This document shows positions 34,380 through 44,651 of a DNA stretch of 64,000 bases, piece by piece. Numbering within the stretch: the first letter of the stretch is position 1; each line of letters starts with the position of its first letter. The DNA is from Zygnema cylindricum (lineage: Eukaryota; Streptophyta; Zygnematophyceae; Zygnematales; Zygnemataceae), in the NCBI GenBank assembly GCA_037447655.1, contig JBBHKE010002692.1:1-64000 (forward strand), written 5' to 3'. The position numbers and the translations under genes are program-made. The notes below the pieces were generated by a model that was not told the origin of the DNA, did no database searches, and worked only from the letters and a program-made list of their open reading frames with translations.

Positions 34380-34608
34380 GCCTCAAATTTGCCACAGTGA
34401 TAAACAATTCAGTAAACTGACAATTTACAAAATTGCAGCCCAAATGACTGAGTAAACCATAAGATATGATGTGTGGAAGTTTCCCAAAAATTGCCCTTAG
34501 AAAATCATATTCCCAGTACTGAATACTACAAAATTGGCTAAGTCCTAAGTTATATTCTCACAATGTGTATCTACTGATCTACACTAATTTGGGTAGCTGT
34601 TACAACGA

Positions 34609-34676
34609 CTATTATCCTGACTTACGATAAAGTATCCTACGGTTGTTATCCTGACTAACGACAAAGTATCCTACCT
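34609..34676. repeat. Two-copy tandem repeat, about 35 bp
   Basis: TTATCCTGACTTACGATAAA and TTATCCTGACTAACGACAAA are each followed by GTATCCTAC. This is a local duplication inside the possible old LTR. Confidence 0.7.
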
Positions 34677-34920
34677 TTACGTCACTGTACCAATAGTACC
34701 TCAAAAACCCTAATAATTATTTTCCAAAAACCTGATTAATGGAACAATATTTTTTATAACACTAAACTACAAAATAATGTTTTTCAGATATTTTCAGATA
34801 TGGAACCGTACACAAAACGATCCCACTGTACAGAAAACGTTCCAGATGCTTAGTTAGCGGTAGTCGCTAATGTCCAGCGCACTGATGTCAAGTAGTACGA
34901 AGTACCTGAGTGCTTCGTCA

Positions 34921-34990
34921 CTTGTGGTCCCATGCGAATCACCCTTGTGGTCCCTCGTGAATCATGCTTGTGGACCCAAGTAAATCACGA
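34921..34990. repeat. Three-copy degenerate repeat, about 23 bp
   Basis: Three successive units begin CTTGTGGTCCC, CTTGTGGTCCC and CTTGTGGACCC and end in GAATCAC-, GAATCAT- or AAATCACG-like sequence. Local tandem duplication. Confidence 0.65.
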
Positions 34991-35627
34991 CCGTTCGAAC
35001 AAATTCAATCGAGGACGGTACTGTTGAACTGTACCATATCTTTATGGAATACGCGGTTTAGATTCCGTTCGTCTGATCTTGTGAATCTAATCGTCAACTG
35101 CATGACGCGTGTGGCTGATTGTCGACGCCACTCCGTAAAAATTGCATACGTTCTCTTGCAGATACGTGTCTTTTATAAAAACACAATATACTCCATTGTA
35201 CTTTTTACTATTGTAACACTAATTAAAGTAATATTAGAACAAACTACTTAGAAAATATTCTAAGTTATTTTAGCCTTATCTACTGAAACAAAGATTTCTC
35301 ATTACAATTACAGCACTTCTCACGTACAATTGCATTGGCAATACAACATAGAGTAGATTCTCACTGCGAGTATAAGACTTGAGACTTAGAACATTTTATG
35401 TATCCAGACTTCCAAGTAGTAAAACTGTAAACTGTTTTTGGGAAACTTCTAAGTATTATATCTTGAGTGTTGTCAAGTCAATTGTGTTAAAACCTTGGGA
35501 GTTGTTGGTGTTTATATTGTTCTATATTCTAATAGAGTTTTGTGAAGTTTTGATGGTTGTATAAGATTTGGTGATCACTTGAAAACAACTATTTGGTTAG
35601 ATTCTTGATAGCTTCTGAGAGTGTATC

Positions 35628-36600
35628 ATGTCTACTTCTACTACTACTACTGCTCCTCCACCTGCACGAGTGGTAGTAGACCAGTAGGTTATGGGCCGGT
35701 CATTAAGAAGTCCTATCTTTTTCGGGGAGAAATATGTTTGCTGGGTTGATATAGTGGAGACTCACTTTGAGAATGTTAATCTATCGGATATATTGGATGG
35801 TTCGCTAAATGAAGCTGATTCGTCTTGGTCTAAGAAAAATACACAGGCCCGTTCCATTTTCAAATCATGTATATCTGAGGATTTAGCTATATCTCGGATT
35901 AAAATGAAAAAGGCAAATGATATCTGGATTTCTTTTAAAAAAGATTAAGAAAAAGCTAATGACCAGAAAGAATTTCTCTTGGTTGGAAAATTTGGCACTA
36001 TAAGTACATTGGTGGTACAATGGCTGAATATGCTAACAAATTTCGCATCCTTGTAGATGCCCATGCTTGTGCAAGTGGCACGTTTCCTCAGTTTCAATAG
36101 GCAGCATTGCTAACGAGGGGTCTCCCTCGTAGTATGAAAGGAGCATCTGATACTCTCAAACAAAAAGATAAGGCTAGTTGGACTTTGCAGTTAGCAATTC
36201 ATATTTTACTAGAAGAGGAAGCTACATAGCGTTGAGAAAGTAGAGGCTTTCAATTCAAAATATAAAGGAAAAGGACAGTATAATCAGCGGAGAAAAAAGT
36301 TAAATCAACAAAGTCAGATCAGACAACCTAATCAAGGTGGAAATAGACAATCAAACAATGCATGTTTCTATTAAAGTGAGAGAGGTCATGGATATAACTT
36401 CTGTCCTAAGTTAAAGAAGGCTAACAAAACAGGTTTATACAGGTCGAGATGGCAATAAATTTCGTTTTACAAAAGCTTCATGGGGCCTACACCTCGTGGA
36501 AATGCACTGTTTTCAACTTCTTCGTCACTCGAAGACGAGACTCTGACATTTTCTAAGGAGGATGACACGGATCTATTTGCTATGGCGGCGGCAATGGAGG
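35628..36600 (+). pseudogene. Copia F gag remnant with zinc knuckle
   Basis: Starts near ATG 35628 (MSTSTTTTAPPPARVVVDQ, then a stop). The 85-codon frame 35691-35948 carries FFGEKYVCWVDIVETHF and AISRIKMKKANDIWISFKK, the pattern of a copia UBN2 Gag. Further pieces follow in shifting frames (about 35950-36230), then a basic, Gln-rich segment and a decayed zinc knuckle (CFY.SERGHGYNFCP, about 36363-36410). Many stops are present. This is the 5' part of a plus-strand element reaching 39.83 kb. A clear 5' LTR or primer-binding site was not found upstream. Confidence 0.7.
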
Positions 36601-37975
36601 GCCCGTAGGACTCTAGATGGATAATGGATACAGGAGCCTCAGCCCAGGTGTGTTGGAACAAGGCTATCTTCAAAAGTATGAAATCAACACTGGGGAAAAA
36701 TATTTATTATGCTTGTGGAATGAGTGTTTAGACTCGTGCTGTGGGTGATGTATCTTTTCTAGTTGATGTAGAGGGAAATGCAATTGAAATGACACTTCAC
36801 AATGTCTTTTTTGTGACTGACTTTTAGAAAAATCTGTTTTCTACGTCCTTAGTAGAAAGTAATCATTTTGAGGTCAATTTGAAAAATGGAATCTGTTTTC
36901 TACGTCCTTAGTAGAAAGTAAAGATTTTGAGGTCAATTTGAAAAATGGTGTGCAGGTTGTTAGCAAAAATGGCATGGTTGCACTTAGAGGTACTAGAGAT
37001 ACTAGCAAGATGTACCGCATGGATATGTCTAATACGAAGGAGAATGATGTTCTGTACTCCGATGTTTTGCATTCAGATGCGTTATGGCATAAAAGATTAG
37101 GGAATGTAAATTATAATAGTTTGAGAATAATGGTTCTTTATGGAAAAATGGATCGTGTCTCAATCATAGACAAGCGGGTTAAAATGTGCGATGGCTACGC
37201 TTTAGGCAAAATACACACACTGCCATTTCCTAAAGAGTATGAGCATTGGTCAACAAGACTTTTACAACAAATTCATTCTAATGTTTTTTGTCCTGCGAAG
37301 GTACCAACTGCCGGGGTGATAAAATATATGGTCACCTTCACCAATGATTTTTCCAGGTTTACAAAAGTGTACTTCATGAAATAAAAGAGCGAACTGTTTG
37401 TTCACTTCAAACACTATAAAACATAGGTTGAAAAACTCCATAATTTACCAATTTTGGAGTCTAGAATGGACAATGGTGGGGAATACACATCGAAGGAATT
37501 TGAAACCTTTTGACTTAATGAAGGTATAAGTCGTCTTTTTACTGATCTGTATTCACCAAAACAAAATGGGGATTCAAAGAGATTAAACATAACCCTCACG
37601 GAGAGCTCTAGGTTGATGTTTGGCGATAAAAATGTGGATATGAAATTTTGGGATGAGGCTCTAAATTGTGAAGTATATATTAAAAATAGGAAAGGATTGA
37701 GATCGGTATAGACCAGTTCTTACAATATTTGGATAGGTAAAAAACCACATGTTAGTCATTTCAAAGTTTTTGGTAGTAAATGCTTCATATTGGATACACC
37801 TAATGATATTAGGAAAATGGAACCGAAAGGTTTAACGGGTATTTTGTTAGGATATGATGATCACTCAAAATGTTATGGAGTCTTTGTGTTTGAAAAGTTG
37901 AAAGTAGTTGTAGCAAGAAACATCATTGTGAAGGATGATGGAGAATCGATAGATCTATTTGATATGATAGAGTAG
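36601..37975 (+). pseudogene. Copia F protease, pre-integrase and integrase remnant
   Basis: Protease active site WIMDTGASAQV at about 36616-36650, followed by NVFFVTDF and KNLFSTSL blocks, a 59-bp tandem duplication, pre-integrase ALWHKRLGNVNYNSLR (37077 on, frame 36938-37384), GYALGKIHTLPFP, first-Asp integrase block (HSNVFCPAKVPTAG; the Asp is Asn here), MDNGGEYTSKEFETF near 37465, and the integrase end KPHVSHFKVFGSKCF followed by GILLGYDDHSKCYGVF (37790-37975). Several stops occur. Plus strand, ordered as in Ty1/copia. Confidence 0.8.
36831..36948 (+). repeat. 59-bp tandem duplication in copia F
   Basis: 36831-36889 is repeated at 36890-36948 with three adjacent-base differences (AGTAATCATTTTG against AGTAAAGATTTTG). 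Because 59 is not a multiple of three, it shifts the reading frame between protease and pre-integrase. Confidence 0.9.
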
Positions 37976-38410
37976 CAAAAGGAACAAAAGGTACAGGAAT
38001 ATGTCATTTTAGATTACGTTCATGAAATTGTCCCGCAAATGCAAAATTCTCCGGTAGTAACACATGGTTTTGAAATTCTCCAAGTTCCTCAACAAGTTCA
38101 ATTCTAACCGGACAAACAGCGGACAATGCCATCAAATTGCAACCAAAGAAATCAGCACAATGAGCGGCATCCAGCCATCTCAGCTTCAAAATTTATGAAG
38201 GGAAGAAGATCCAGCAGCCGCCTGCAAGCAAGCTCTCACTTTGCCTACTCGGCAGCCTCAATGAAGACTTAGACAAACCGGGAGGCCTTCTTATCACCGG
38301 AGCGGAATCACTAGATTGAGGCATCAAACGAGGAAATAAAGTCGATCATAGAGGCTCACACATGAGAGCTTCTAGACCTTCCTCTAGATTGAAAAGCGAT
38401 AAGTAGCAAA
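37976..38410 (+). other. Scrambled linker of copia F
   Basis: Corresponds in position to the variable region between integrase and RT of copia elements. No conserved motif is readable. Confidence 0.4.
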
Positions 38411-39828
38411 TGGGTATTCAAGGTGAAGTTTATCTTGAAAAAACCATTGAAAGATATAAGGCTAGACTTGTGGCAAAGGGGTATAATAAAAAAAAATGAC
38501 TTGATTTTGAAGAAACATTTTCTCCGGTTGTACGATTTCCGACAGTTAGGATTTTGCTGTCCCTAACTGCTTTAGAAGATATGGAAATACATCAGATGGG
38601 TGTAAAGACAACATTTTTGCATAGAGAATTAGAGGAGACCATTTACATATAGCAACCTAAAATGTATGCAGAACCAGGAAAATAGCACTTAGTATGCAAA
38701 TTGTTAAAATCCTTGTATGGCCTAAAACATGCCCCTAAGCAATGGAATCCGAAGCTTGATGAATTCTTAACTAGCATAGGATTTCAAAGAATACGTTTTG
38801 ATCACTCTGTCTACGTTCTAAATGGTGAGGATGGGATAGTGTTTATAGAGGTGTATGTAGATGATTTATTATTAGTTGGAAAATCAATGGTTGAAATTAA
38901 CAAAATCAAAACTCCCTTAACTTCACGGTTCGAGATGAAAGACCTCGGTGAGGCAAAATATATATTGGGTATCAAGGTAGAGAGGGATAGAAATAAGAGA
39001 TTAATAAGCTTGACTCAAAAGGAGGCTATTGGAAACATACTAGATAAGTATAGAATGCGAGGGGCAAAAGGATGTTTAACTCCAATGGAGTTTCGGTAGA
39101 AGTTAGAGGGAGATGAGACAAAACCAGGTGTCATTTTTAGTGAGTATTCAAAGTCAGGGGAAAATGATCTTATGACACTAATACTTTACAGACAGATAGT
39201 GGGAAGTTTAATATATTTTATGAACTGTACCCGTTTTGAAATTGCTGCAGCAGTTTGGGTACAACGCATAAGTCTTGAAATCTGAGCGTGATGCAACAAG
39301 GAAAGTCTTAAGATATTTGGCAGGAACCAAAAGCCTTAAAATTATACTAGGTGGAGGAGAAGTGAAACTCCAAACGTGGAGTGATGTAAGTTATAGCGAT
39401 AGGCCAAACCAAAAATCCACCTCGGGGATCGTTGTACAAATTGGGAACGGGAGTTGTTGATAGAGCCGCAAACTTCAAAAGATTACGGCACAATCAACAA
39501 TGGAGTCTTAATATATGGCAGCAAGTTTGGCTCTCAAGGAACTCTTATGGGTCAATTCGATGTTGCAAGATTTGGGATACATGCAAGTTGGTCCACAAGT
39601 GATCTAATGTGAAAACCAGGCTGCTATTGCCATTGCTTTAACCCGAGTCATCACTTCAAGAGTAAGCACATGGATGTAAGATTACAATTTGTAAGAGAAA
39701 AAGTTTTCTCTAGGGTGATAAAACTATGCTAAATGTCAGATGCAAAAATGATTGCTGATATGCTTGCTAAAGCTTTGCATGGTCCCATGCTGAAGTACTG
39801 TAGGGATGCAGTGGAATTGGGTGAATAG
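38411..39828 (+). pseudogene. Copia F reverse transcriptase and RNase H remnant
   Basis: Starts with IERYKARLVAKGYN and FEETFSPVVRFPTVRILLSL (about 38445-38570). The 132-codon frame 38701-39099 then holds LKSLYGLKHAPKQWNPKLDE, an intact YVDDLLLVGKS (about 38850-38885) and FEMKDLGEAKYILGIKVERD. RNase H pieces follow: YRQIVGSLIYFMNCTR (39188 on), TWSDVSYSDRPNQKSTSG (39375 on), SQSTMES-like block and the end DAKMIADMLAKALHGPM (to about 39828). At least six stops or shifts. Its RT resembles that of the B/C/E family more than that of A1-A3. Confidence 0.8.
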
Positions 39829-41196
39829 CTGAGTTGATGCATTGCGATAGTGCCAAGCAGCACTAGTCCAAAATCAGGGTGTTGTGGGAGTAGGTGACTA
39901 GCTGATGTCAAGCTCCTGTGCTTTTCAGGCACACGTTTATACCCTTAAGGATTTCAGAGCTCTTTCTCCCTTGTACGGTCCTCACAGTACGGAGGAATGA
40001 GTGCACCGAGCGGGACCAGATCCTTGTATTCCCTAAACTGAGCGGAACGCACTTTATTTTGCGCCTAACGGAGGCCGGAAGACAAAGTTCTACCGTCTCA
40101 AAGATTGCAGTTCAATTAAATAGTACCAGCTTCCGCTAGCCCTAGTGGGGGGTACATTGGGGATTGCGACGTAAACGTTCGGATTGCAGTTTACATTATG
40201 CTAATACCTGTCTGTAGCAATTTAGTTCAGGTACAATTGGCTTTTGGTCTATTAATTACATTAGGTCAAAGTCTGGCAAGTTAGTGTCCTTTTTAGGACT
40301 TTGTCTTATAATAGTGGATCAAATAATAACTTCCGGCCGCGGATCTAGCCGCAGTCCGGAGCAGAACTTTTTGCCCCGAGGGTAGAACGGATTATTTTGT
40401 CTTTTGTCAGTTCCCTTACACTTGCTTGCCGCTCATTGGTAAATAGCATAGCTTTGACTTTTGGACCTGCCATTTGACAAACTTTGATGTATAAGGCACT
40501 TGGGGTCGAAGGAGACAGGTTGCTTTTCAGTACTGTCAGAAACCCTGTGAAAACCCTCAGAAATTCCAAAAACACTTCTTTTTGGAAGAATCTTTGTTTT
40601 GTTTGACTCTATTGCCATCTTGGTTTTGGATTTGTCTATTGTGGGAATCATAGTCCGGGCTGGTAGTTGGCACTATTGTCCCTTTTGGGTGATTTTTGGA
40701 CTTTTCGCTGTTTGAAACCGAGAAGAGTCTAGTCGATTCTAGGTTGCGAACACCGAGGGGTGAAGGAGCACCATACCTATTTACGGTACCACCGGGAGAA
40801 GGGTCGCCTTTTCTCATTATCATCGTTAATTTCCGGGGTATGTTAAGCTTGCTTCGCTATATTTTACATTTTCTATCTTCTATTCTCTTTTCTGGGGCAA
40901 GGTGATATTGTTAAATCTGAAACAGCCATTCCTATTTATTTATATATGTCCACGTGGTAGTGCATTTGTGTATTCGTTTGTAGTTTCTTTTACTTTGGAG
41001 GGAACTTCCCGGAGTAAACGACAACTTCTTTGTATTAAAAGGTTTTGAGGGGACAAATGCTATTCTTCCCGTGGATAAAGTACAGTACTTTCTGCTCGGA
41101 TTAGAGGGGATAGGAGCTTTTGACTTTAGAGGAATCTCTTGGTGGAAGGGAGTTTTGGTTACTTTCATTCCTTCTCCATTCGATACCTTTGTCATC
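39829..41196 (+). other. Leader or 5' LTR region of gypsy G (limits unknown)
   Basis: No domain is coded. The sequence lies between the end of copia F and the ATG of the gypsy G gag at 41197. A TGTTGTGGGAG at about 39874 could start an LTR (of F as 3' LTR, or G as 5' LTR), but no matching partner was found near 62.2-62.5 kb, where the 3' LTR of G should be. The frames here (39918-40139, 40345-40905) look incidental. Confidence 0.35.
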
Positions 41197-41489
41197 ATGG
41201 GGGGGGGGGGGGGGGGAGAAGCTCAGGATAAGAATCTTTCCGATGCTTGTCAGGAAGGACGGGAGAGGCAAGAAGCGGTGGCACAAGAGGAAGAGTCCCA
41301 GGTTCCAGAAGAAGCAGTTCCTTAAACCTCAGCCTTAAACATAGAGCAGTTTCTCAAGGGAATGATGCCTGTGCATGTTAGAGTTGAGACTCCTCCAAAA
41401 CAGCCAGAACCACAACCTTCGTCTCCATCTCCTCCTAGCCTCACTCTTGATCATTTCCCTTCCTTGGCAAAGGCCGCCAAGGCCTTTGC
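41197..41489 (+). pseudogene. Gypsy G gag, N-terminal part
   Basis: The ATG at 41197-41199 runs directly into 18 consecutive G (41199-41216), giving a poly-Gly start, then EAQDKNLSDACQEGRERQEA and a Glu/Gln-rich stretch to a TAA at 41323-41325. After this the same frame continues with PVHVRVETPPKQPEPQPS and LDHFPSLAKAAKAFA up to the insertion of copia C at 41490. The frame to the right of copia C (from 47961) is in register once one target-duplication copy is discounted, so gag continues there. This is the acidic, low-complexity N-terminus of a large Gag; no known domain is seen. Confidence 0.6.
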
Positions 41490-42543
41490 TGTAGAAATTA
41501 ATTGTCCATTTTAAGTATTTTCTAGGTCTAAATAGAAATATAAAAAGAAGCCGAGACAGTCTACCTCTGACTTCTCTCTCTAACTCTCAAACTTGTCGCA
41601 GTCACTGAGAAATTGGAGTGGGAGCTAGAGCCATGGCTACCTAAGCTATCCATAGGTTTACAGGAAATATATATTAATTAGGGGTTTATTTACTGAAAGG
41701 TATGTGCCGGCCACAGGATTTGATCCTGGTACCTACCGGCTGGCAGACAGCAGGCAGTAGGTAGCTTTAGCCGTTAAGTCTAGAAGTAGTGTTACGTATT
41801 ATATGGTTTGATATTTAGTTAAACATTAATAGGTAGGATAATTCATTTAAATGTAATAGTTTACGGGATACATAGATCCAGTAATGTATAAGTACGGATT
41901 ACGGTACGGACAACAAATCAATACCGCACATTTATTTCTTTAGTGAAACGAATACCGCACATGTATTTATTACGAATACGATTAAATTCGAATTTAATCA
42001 GACGGCCGGAATTAGCGCCGAGATCGCGGAAGAAGATTTTGGCGGTTTGTGGCCATCGCCACATCAATGACACGTGGCATAATTACATTGGATCGTGGTA
42101 TCTCCGGAGATTATGGCACCGAATCCGGATATGACATGTGTCGACATTTAAGCCATGTCGTATAATGTCCGTACATATAGTACACCGGCAGCTGTACTTT
42201 TGCGTACGGAACTGCAATCTGATTGGTTTCGTACATCAGTAGATAGAGTCTGTGAAAGAGATATGACTTAGAAAAATTAGGAGATAGGACCCTCTCTCCC
42301 AGAGAGCTTTTGTACAAAAGGTCAACTTTGACCCTCCATAACTTACTGCTCAAGGGAGCAAATTCAGAGATTCCTTTTGCTATCAACTCAAGGGAGTCAT
42401 GCCTTCACAGGGGTGCAGGTGGTCAAAGTTTTTGACTCCCAGTGTGGCTTTTGTTTTTGCTGAAATACAAAAGGGTCAGAGTTATCCTAGAGGCTTCTTG
42501 GAAGTTGTCCACTCTGAGGACTTATGGAGGTCTCAGAGTTTCA
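41490..42543 (+). repeat. 5' LTR of copia C
   Basis: 1,054 bp. Contains the G-box CACGTG at 42071-42076, GTAC-rich motifs near 42165-42235, and the tRNA-like region at 41700-41790, where CAGGAT and ATCCTG form a perfect inverted repeat. The gag ATG is at 42524, 20 nt before the LTR end. Confidence 0.92.
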
Positions 42544-43640
42544 GGTTATGGGCCCACCCTCTAGGGTACCAATCTTTAATGGAACAGGCTTCATATACTG
42601 GGAAAGTATGATGATAGGAGCTCTATGTGAAAAAAGGTTTTGGGGGATAGTGAGTGGACACTTGGGGCGTCCATCAAGTCTTGGAATCCCTCCAGGGTTT
42701 GGAGGAAGCAGATTCACCAGGAAAGAGGATCCACCTTCAATTGAGGAAACAAAGGAAAGAGAAGTGGTGGATAAAGGAAAGGAGAAGGAGGCGACCACAC
42801 CAATAGCAACTGGTTCAGCATTCATTTCACCTATTCCGAGGAACGAGGAGAATGATATCGAAACTTGGGACTTCAACAATATGGCGGCAAAGCACTTCAT
42901 CCTACGCCATCTCACTCAAGGACTTACATGTCCTCATTTGCAGGTAGAAAGGACATCCGATCTTTGGATGGCTCTCATAGAGATTTACCGAAGTGGTACG
43001 ATTAAGCAACAACAGTTGGCTGATCAGAAAGTTAAGGAGTATGTATACTAAGGGGGGAAGATGTTGGATTTTTGCAATGAGCTTGCTACACTCTTCATGG
43101 AGCTAGAGAGTGCGGGAAAAGATTTTAGTGAAAAAGAAAAGGTTAAATGTTTACGGATGAAGTTACCTGATGAGTTCGAGAACATAGTCAACCGTGTGCA
43201 GGACTTGCCGGACTCAAGGTGGATAAAGAACTCAATGGTAGGGATGATTCTCGTTCGGGAGAATACGATTGAGATCCGAAGGGGAGGAAAGAGTGGCCAA
43301 GCCTTAGCAACTGCGACCGATTGGAGGAAGAAGGATTCCCGAAAACCGGTCGGAAACTATGGGGGGAGGGAGCAGAAAAATCAGACCGACGAGTTTGGAC
43401 CAAGGGCTCCCAAAGGTCTATGTCATTTTTGTAAGAAACTTGGGCACTATATGGCAGAGTGCACTAAGCTAACCGAGGTTCGGTTAAAGGAGGGGCAGAC
43501 CGGTGGTACCCCGAGAGGAAAGAAAAAGGCCCTTGTGACACAGGTACATGAGGCGGAATCCGAGGACGAGGAGGATGAGCTCCATTTAGATGAGGAGTTG
43601 GAGGCGAAAAACGAGATCGAAATTCCACGAAGGCAGAAAT
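42524..43640 (+). pseudogene. Copia C gag
   Basis: Starts at ATG 42524 in the LTR end. It is in one frame with a single TAA at 43049-43051, where copia B has AAA (Lys). The second piece is open from 43052. It has the same order as in B: YWESMMIGALCEKRFWGIV, AAKHFILRHLTQGL, LDFCNELATLFMELESAGKD, CCHC knuckle CHFCKKLGHYMAEC at about 43424-43465, and an acidic tail ending at EIPRRQ near 43638. Here glutamine stands where copia B has TAG, and the protease follows in frame. The family therefore encoded a fused Gag-Pol. Confidence 0.9.
42544..42558 (+). promoter_or_regulatory. Copia C primer-binding site, internal tRNA-iMet type
   Basis: GGTTATGGGCCCACC immediately follows the LTR with no spacer, identical to that of copia B. 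Its conservation in two diverged copies shows it is the real primer-binding site of the family. Confidence 0.85.
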
Positions 43641-44651
43641 GTGCTTACGGTGGATTGAAAGGTGAAACAGGCTGGATTGTAATTTCAAGTGCCTCCATGC
43701 ACATGTGTAAGGATAGGCACTTGTTCACTAAGATAAGAAATATTCCCACCGTAGAGATAGAGTACGGGGATGGGAGGATAGTCACCACTACTCTTGTAGG
43801 ATCGGTAGATTTGAAAGTGTTAGTAGAAGGAAAGACATCCGAAGTAACATTCTCCGATGTATTGTTTATTCCGGAGCTGAACAAAAACCTCATCTCTACA
43901 TTCGTATTAGATGATAAGGGTTTTTGTACTAGCACTAGGGAAGGAGTCTTTACTGCTAGTTTTGAGGAGGATGTCTTTCATTGCTGAGAAAGGTAGCCAT
44001 GGGATGTTTAGGCTGGTTTTAAGTAATGAAAAGAAGAAACTTTATTATGCTGGTGTTCATGATATTATGATGTGGCATAAGAGGCTTGGGCATGTGAATC
44101 TAGACAAGTTAAAAGAGATGAAAAAGATGGGAGTGGTGGAAGGGATTAAGTTCAGTGAGAATGATAATATAAGTGATTGTAGTGGATGTGCTCAAGGTAA
44201 AACACACAAATTACCATTTCCTAAAAAAACCACCTATAAGGGAGAAAAAATTCTAGATCTAGTACACACAAATATTTGGGGACCGGCTAAAGTGCCCTCA
44301 CCGGAGGGGAAGAGATTTATGATGACTATCACTGATGATTGGTCTCGGTATTCTCGGGTGTATTTTTTGAAAAAAAAGTCCGAAGCTCAGGATTGTTTTA
44401 GACAATATAAAGCATGGAGCGAAAAACTCCATGAAACTCCAATCAAGAGAATACAGAGTGACAATGGTGGAGAGTATACTTCTAACTAGTTTGAGGATTT
44501 TCTGAGGGAAGATGGGGTCCAACACCAAAAGACAGTTCCACAAAACCCGGAACAGAATGGGGTAGCTGAAAGGTTAAATAGAACACTACGTGATAGTGCT
44601 AGAAGTATGTTGTCAGATAAGAAGATATGAAAAAGGTTTTGGGCAGAAAGA
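43641..44651 (+). pseudogene. Copia C protease, pre-integrase and integrase N-terminal part
   Basis: The protease active site reads WIVISSASMHM: the D-S/T-G triad of the family is altered (Asp to Ile and Gly to Ser by comparison with VDSGAS in copia B), so protease is dead. A 2-nt loss at about 43976 shifts the frame. Pre-integrase and integrase continue at 43911-44489 (MMWHKRLGHVNLDKLKEM, CSGCAQGKTHKLPFP, LVHTNIWGPAKVPSPEG, where the first catalytic Asp is Asn, and QSDNGGEYTSN). It is stopped by TAG 44487-44489, then NGVAERLNRTLRDSARS and TGA at 44628-44630. Confidence 0.9.

Larger units (their letters stand above)
34380..35280 (-). repeat. Possible old LTR of the copia B family
   Basis: The segment CTAAGTCCTAAGTTATATT followed by ATCTACTGATCTACAC (about 34540-34585) matches the corresponding block of the copia B LTR (CTAAGTCCTATCTCTC ... 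ATCTACTGATGTACGG). Downstream there are GTAC-rich motifs as in those LTRs. Ends and target duplications could not be defined. It also holds two small tandem repeats, listed separately. Confidence 0.4.
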
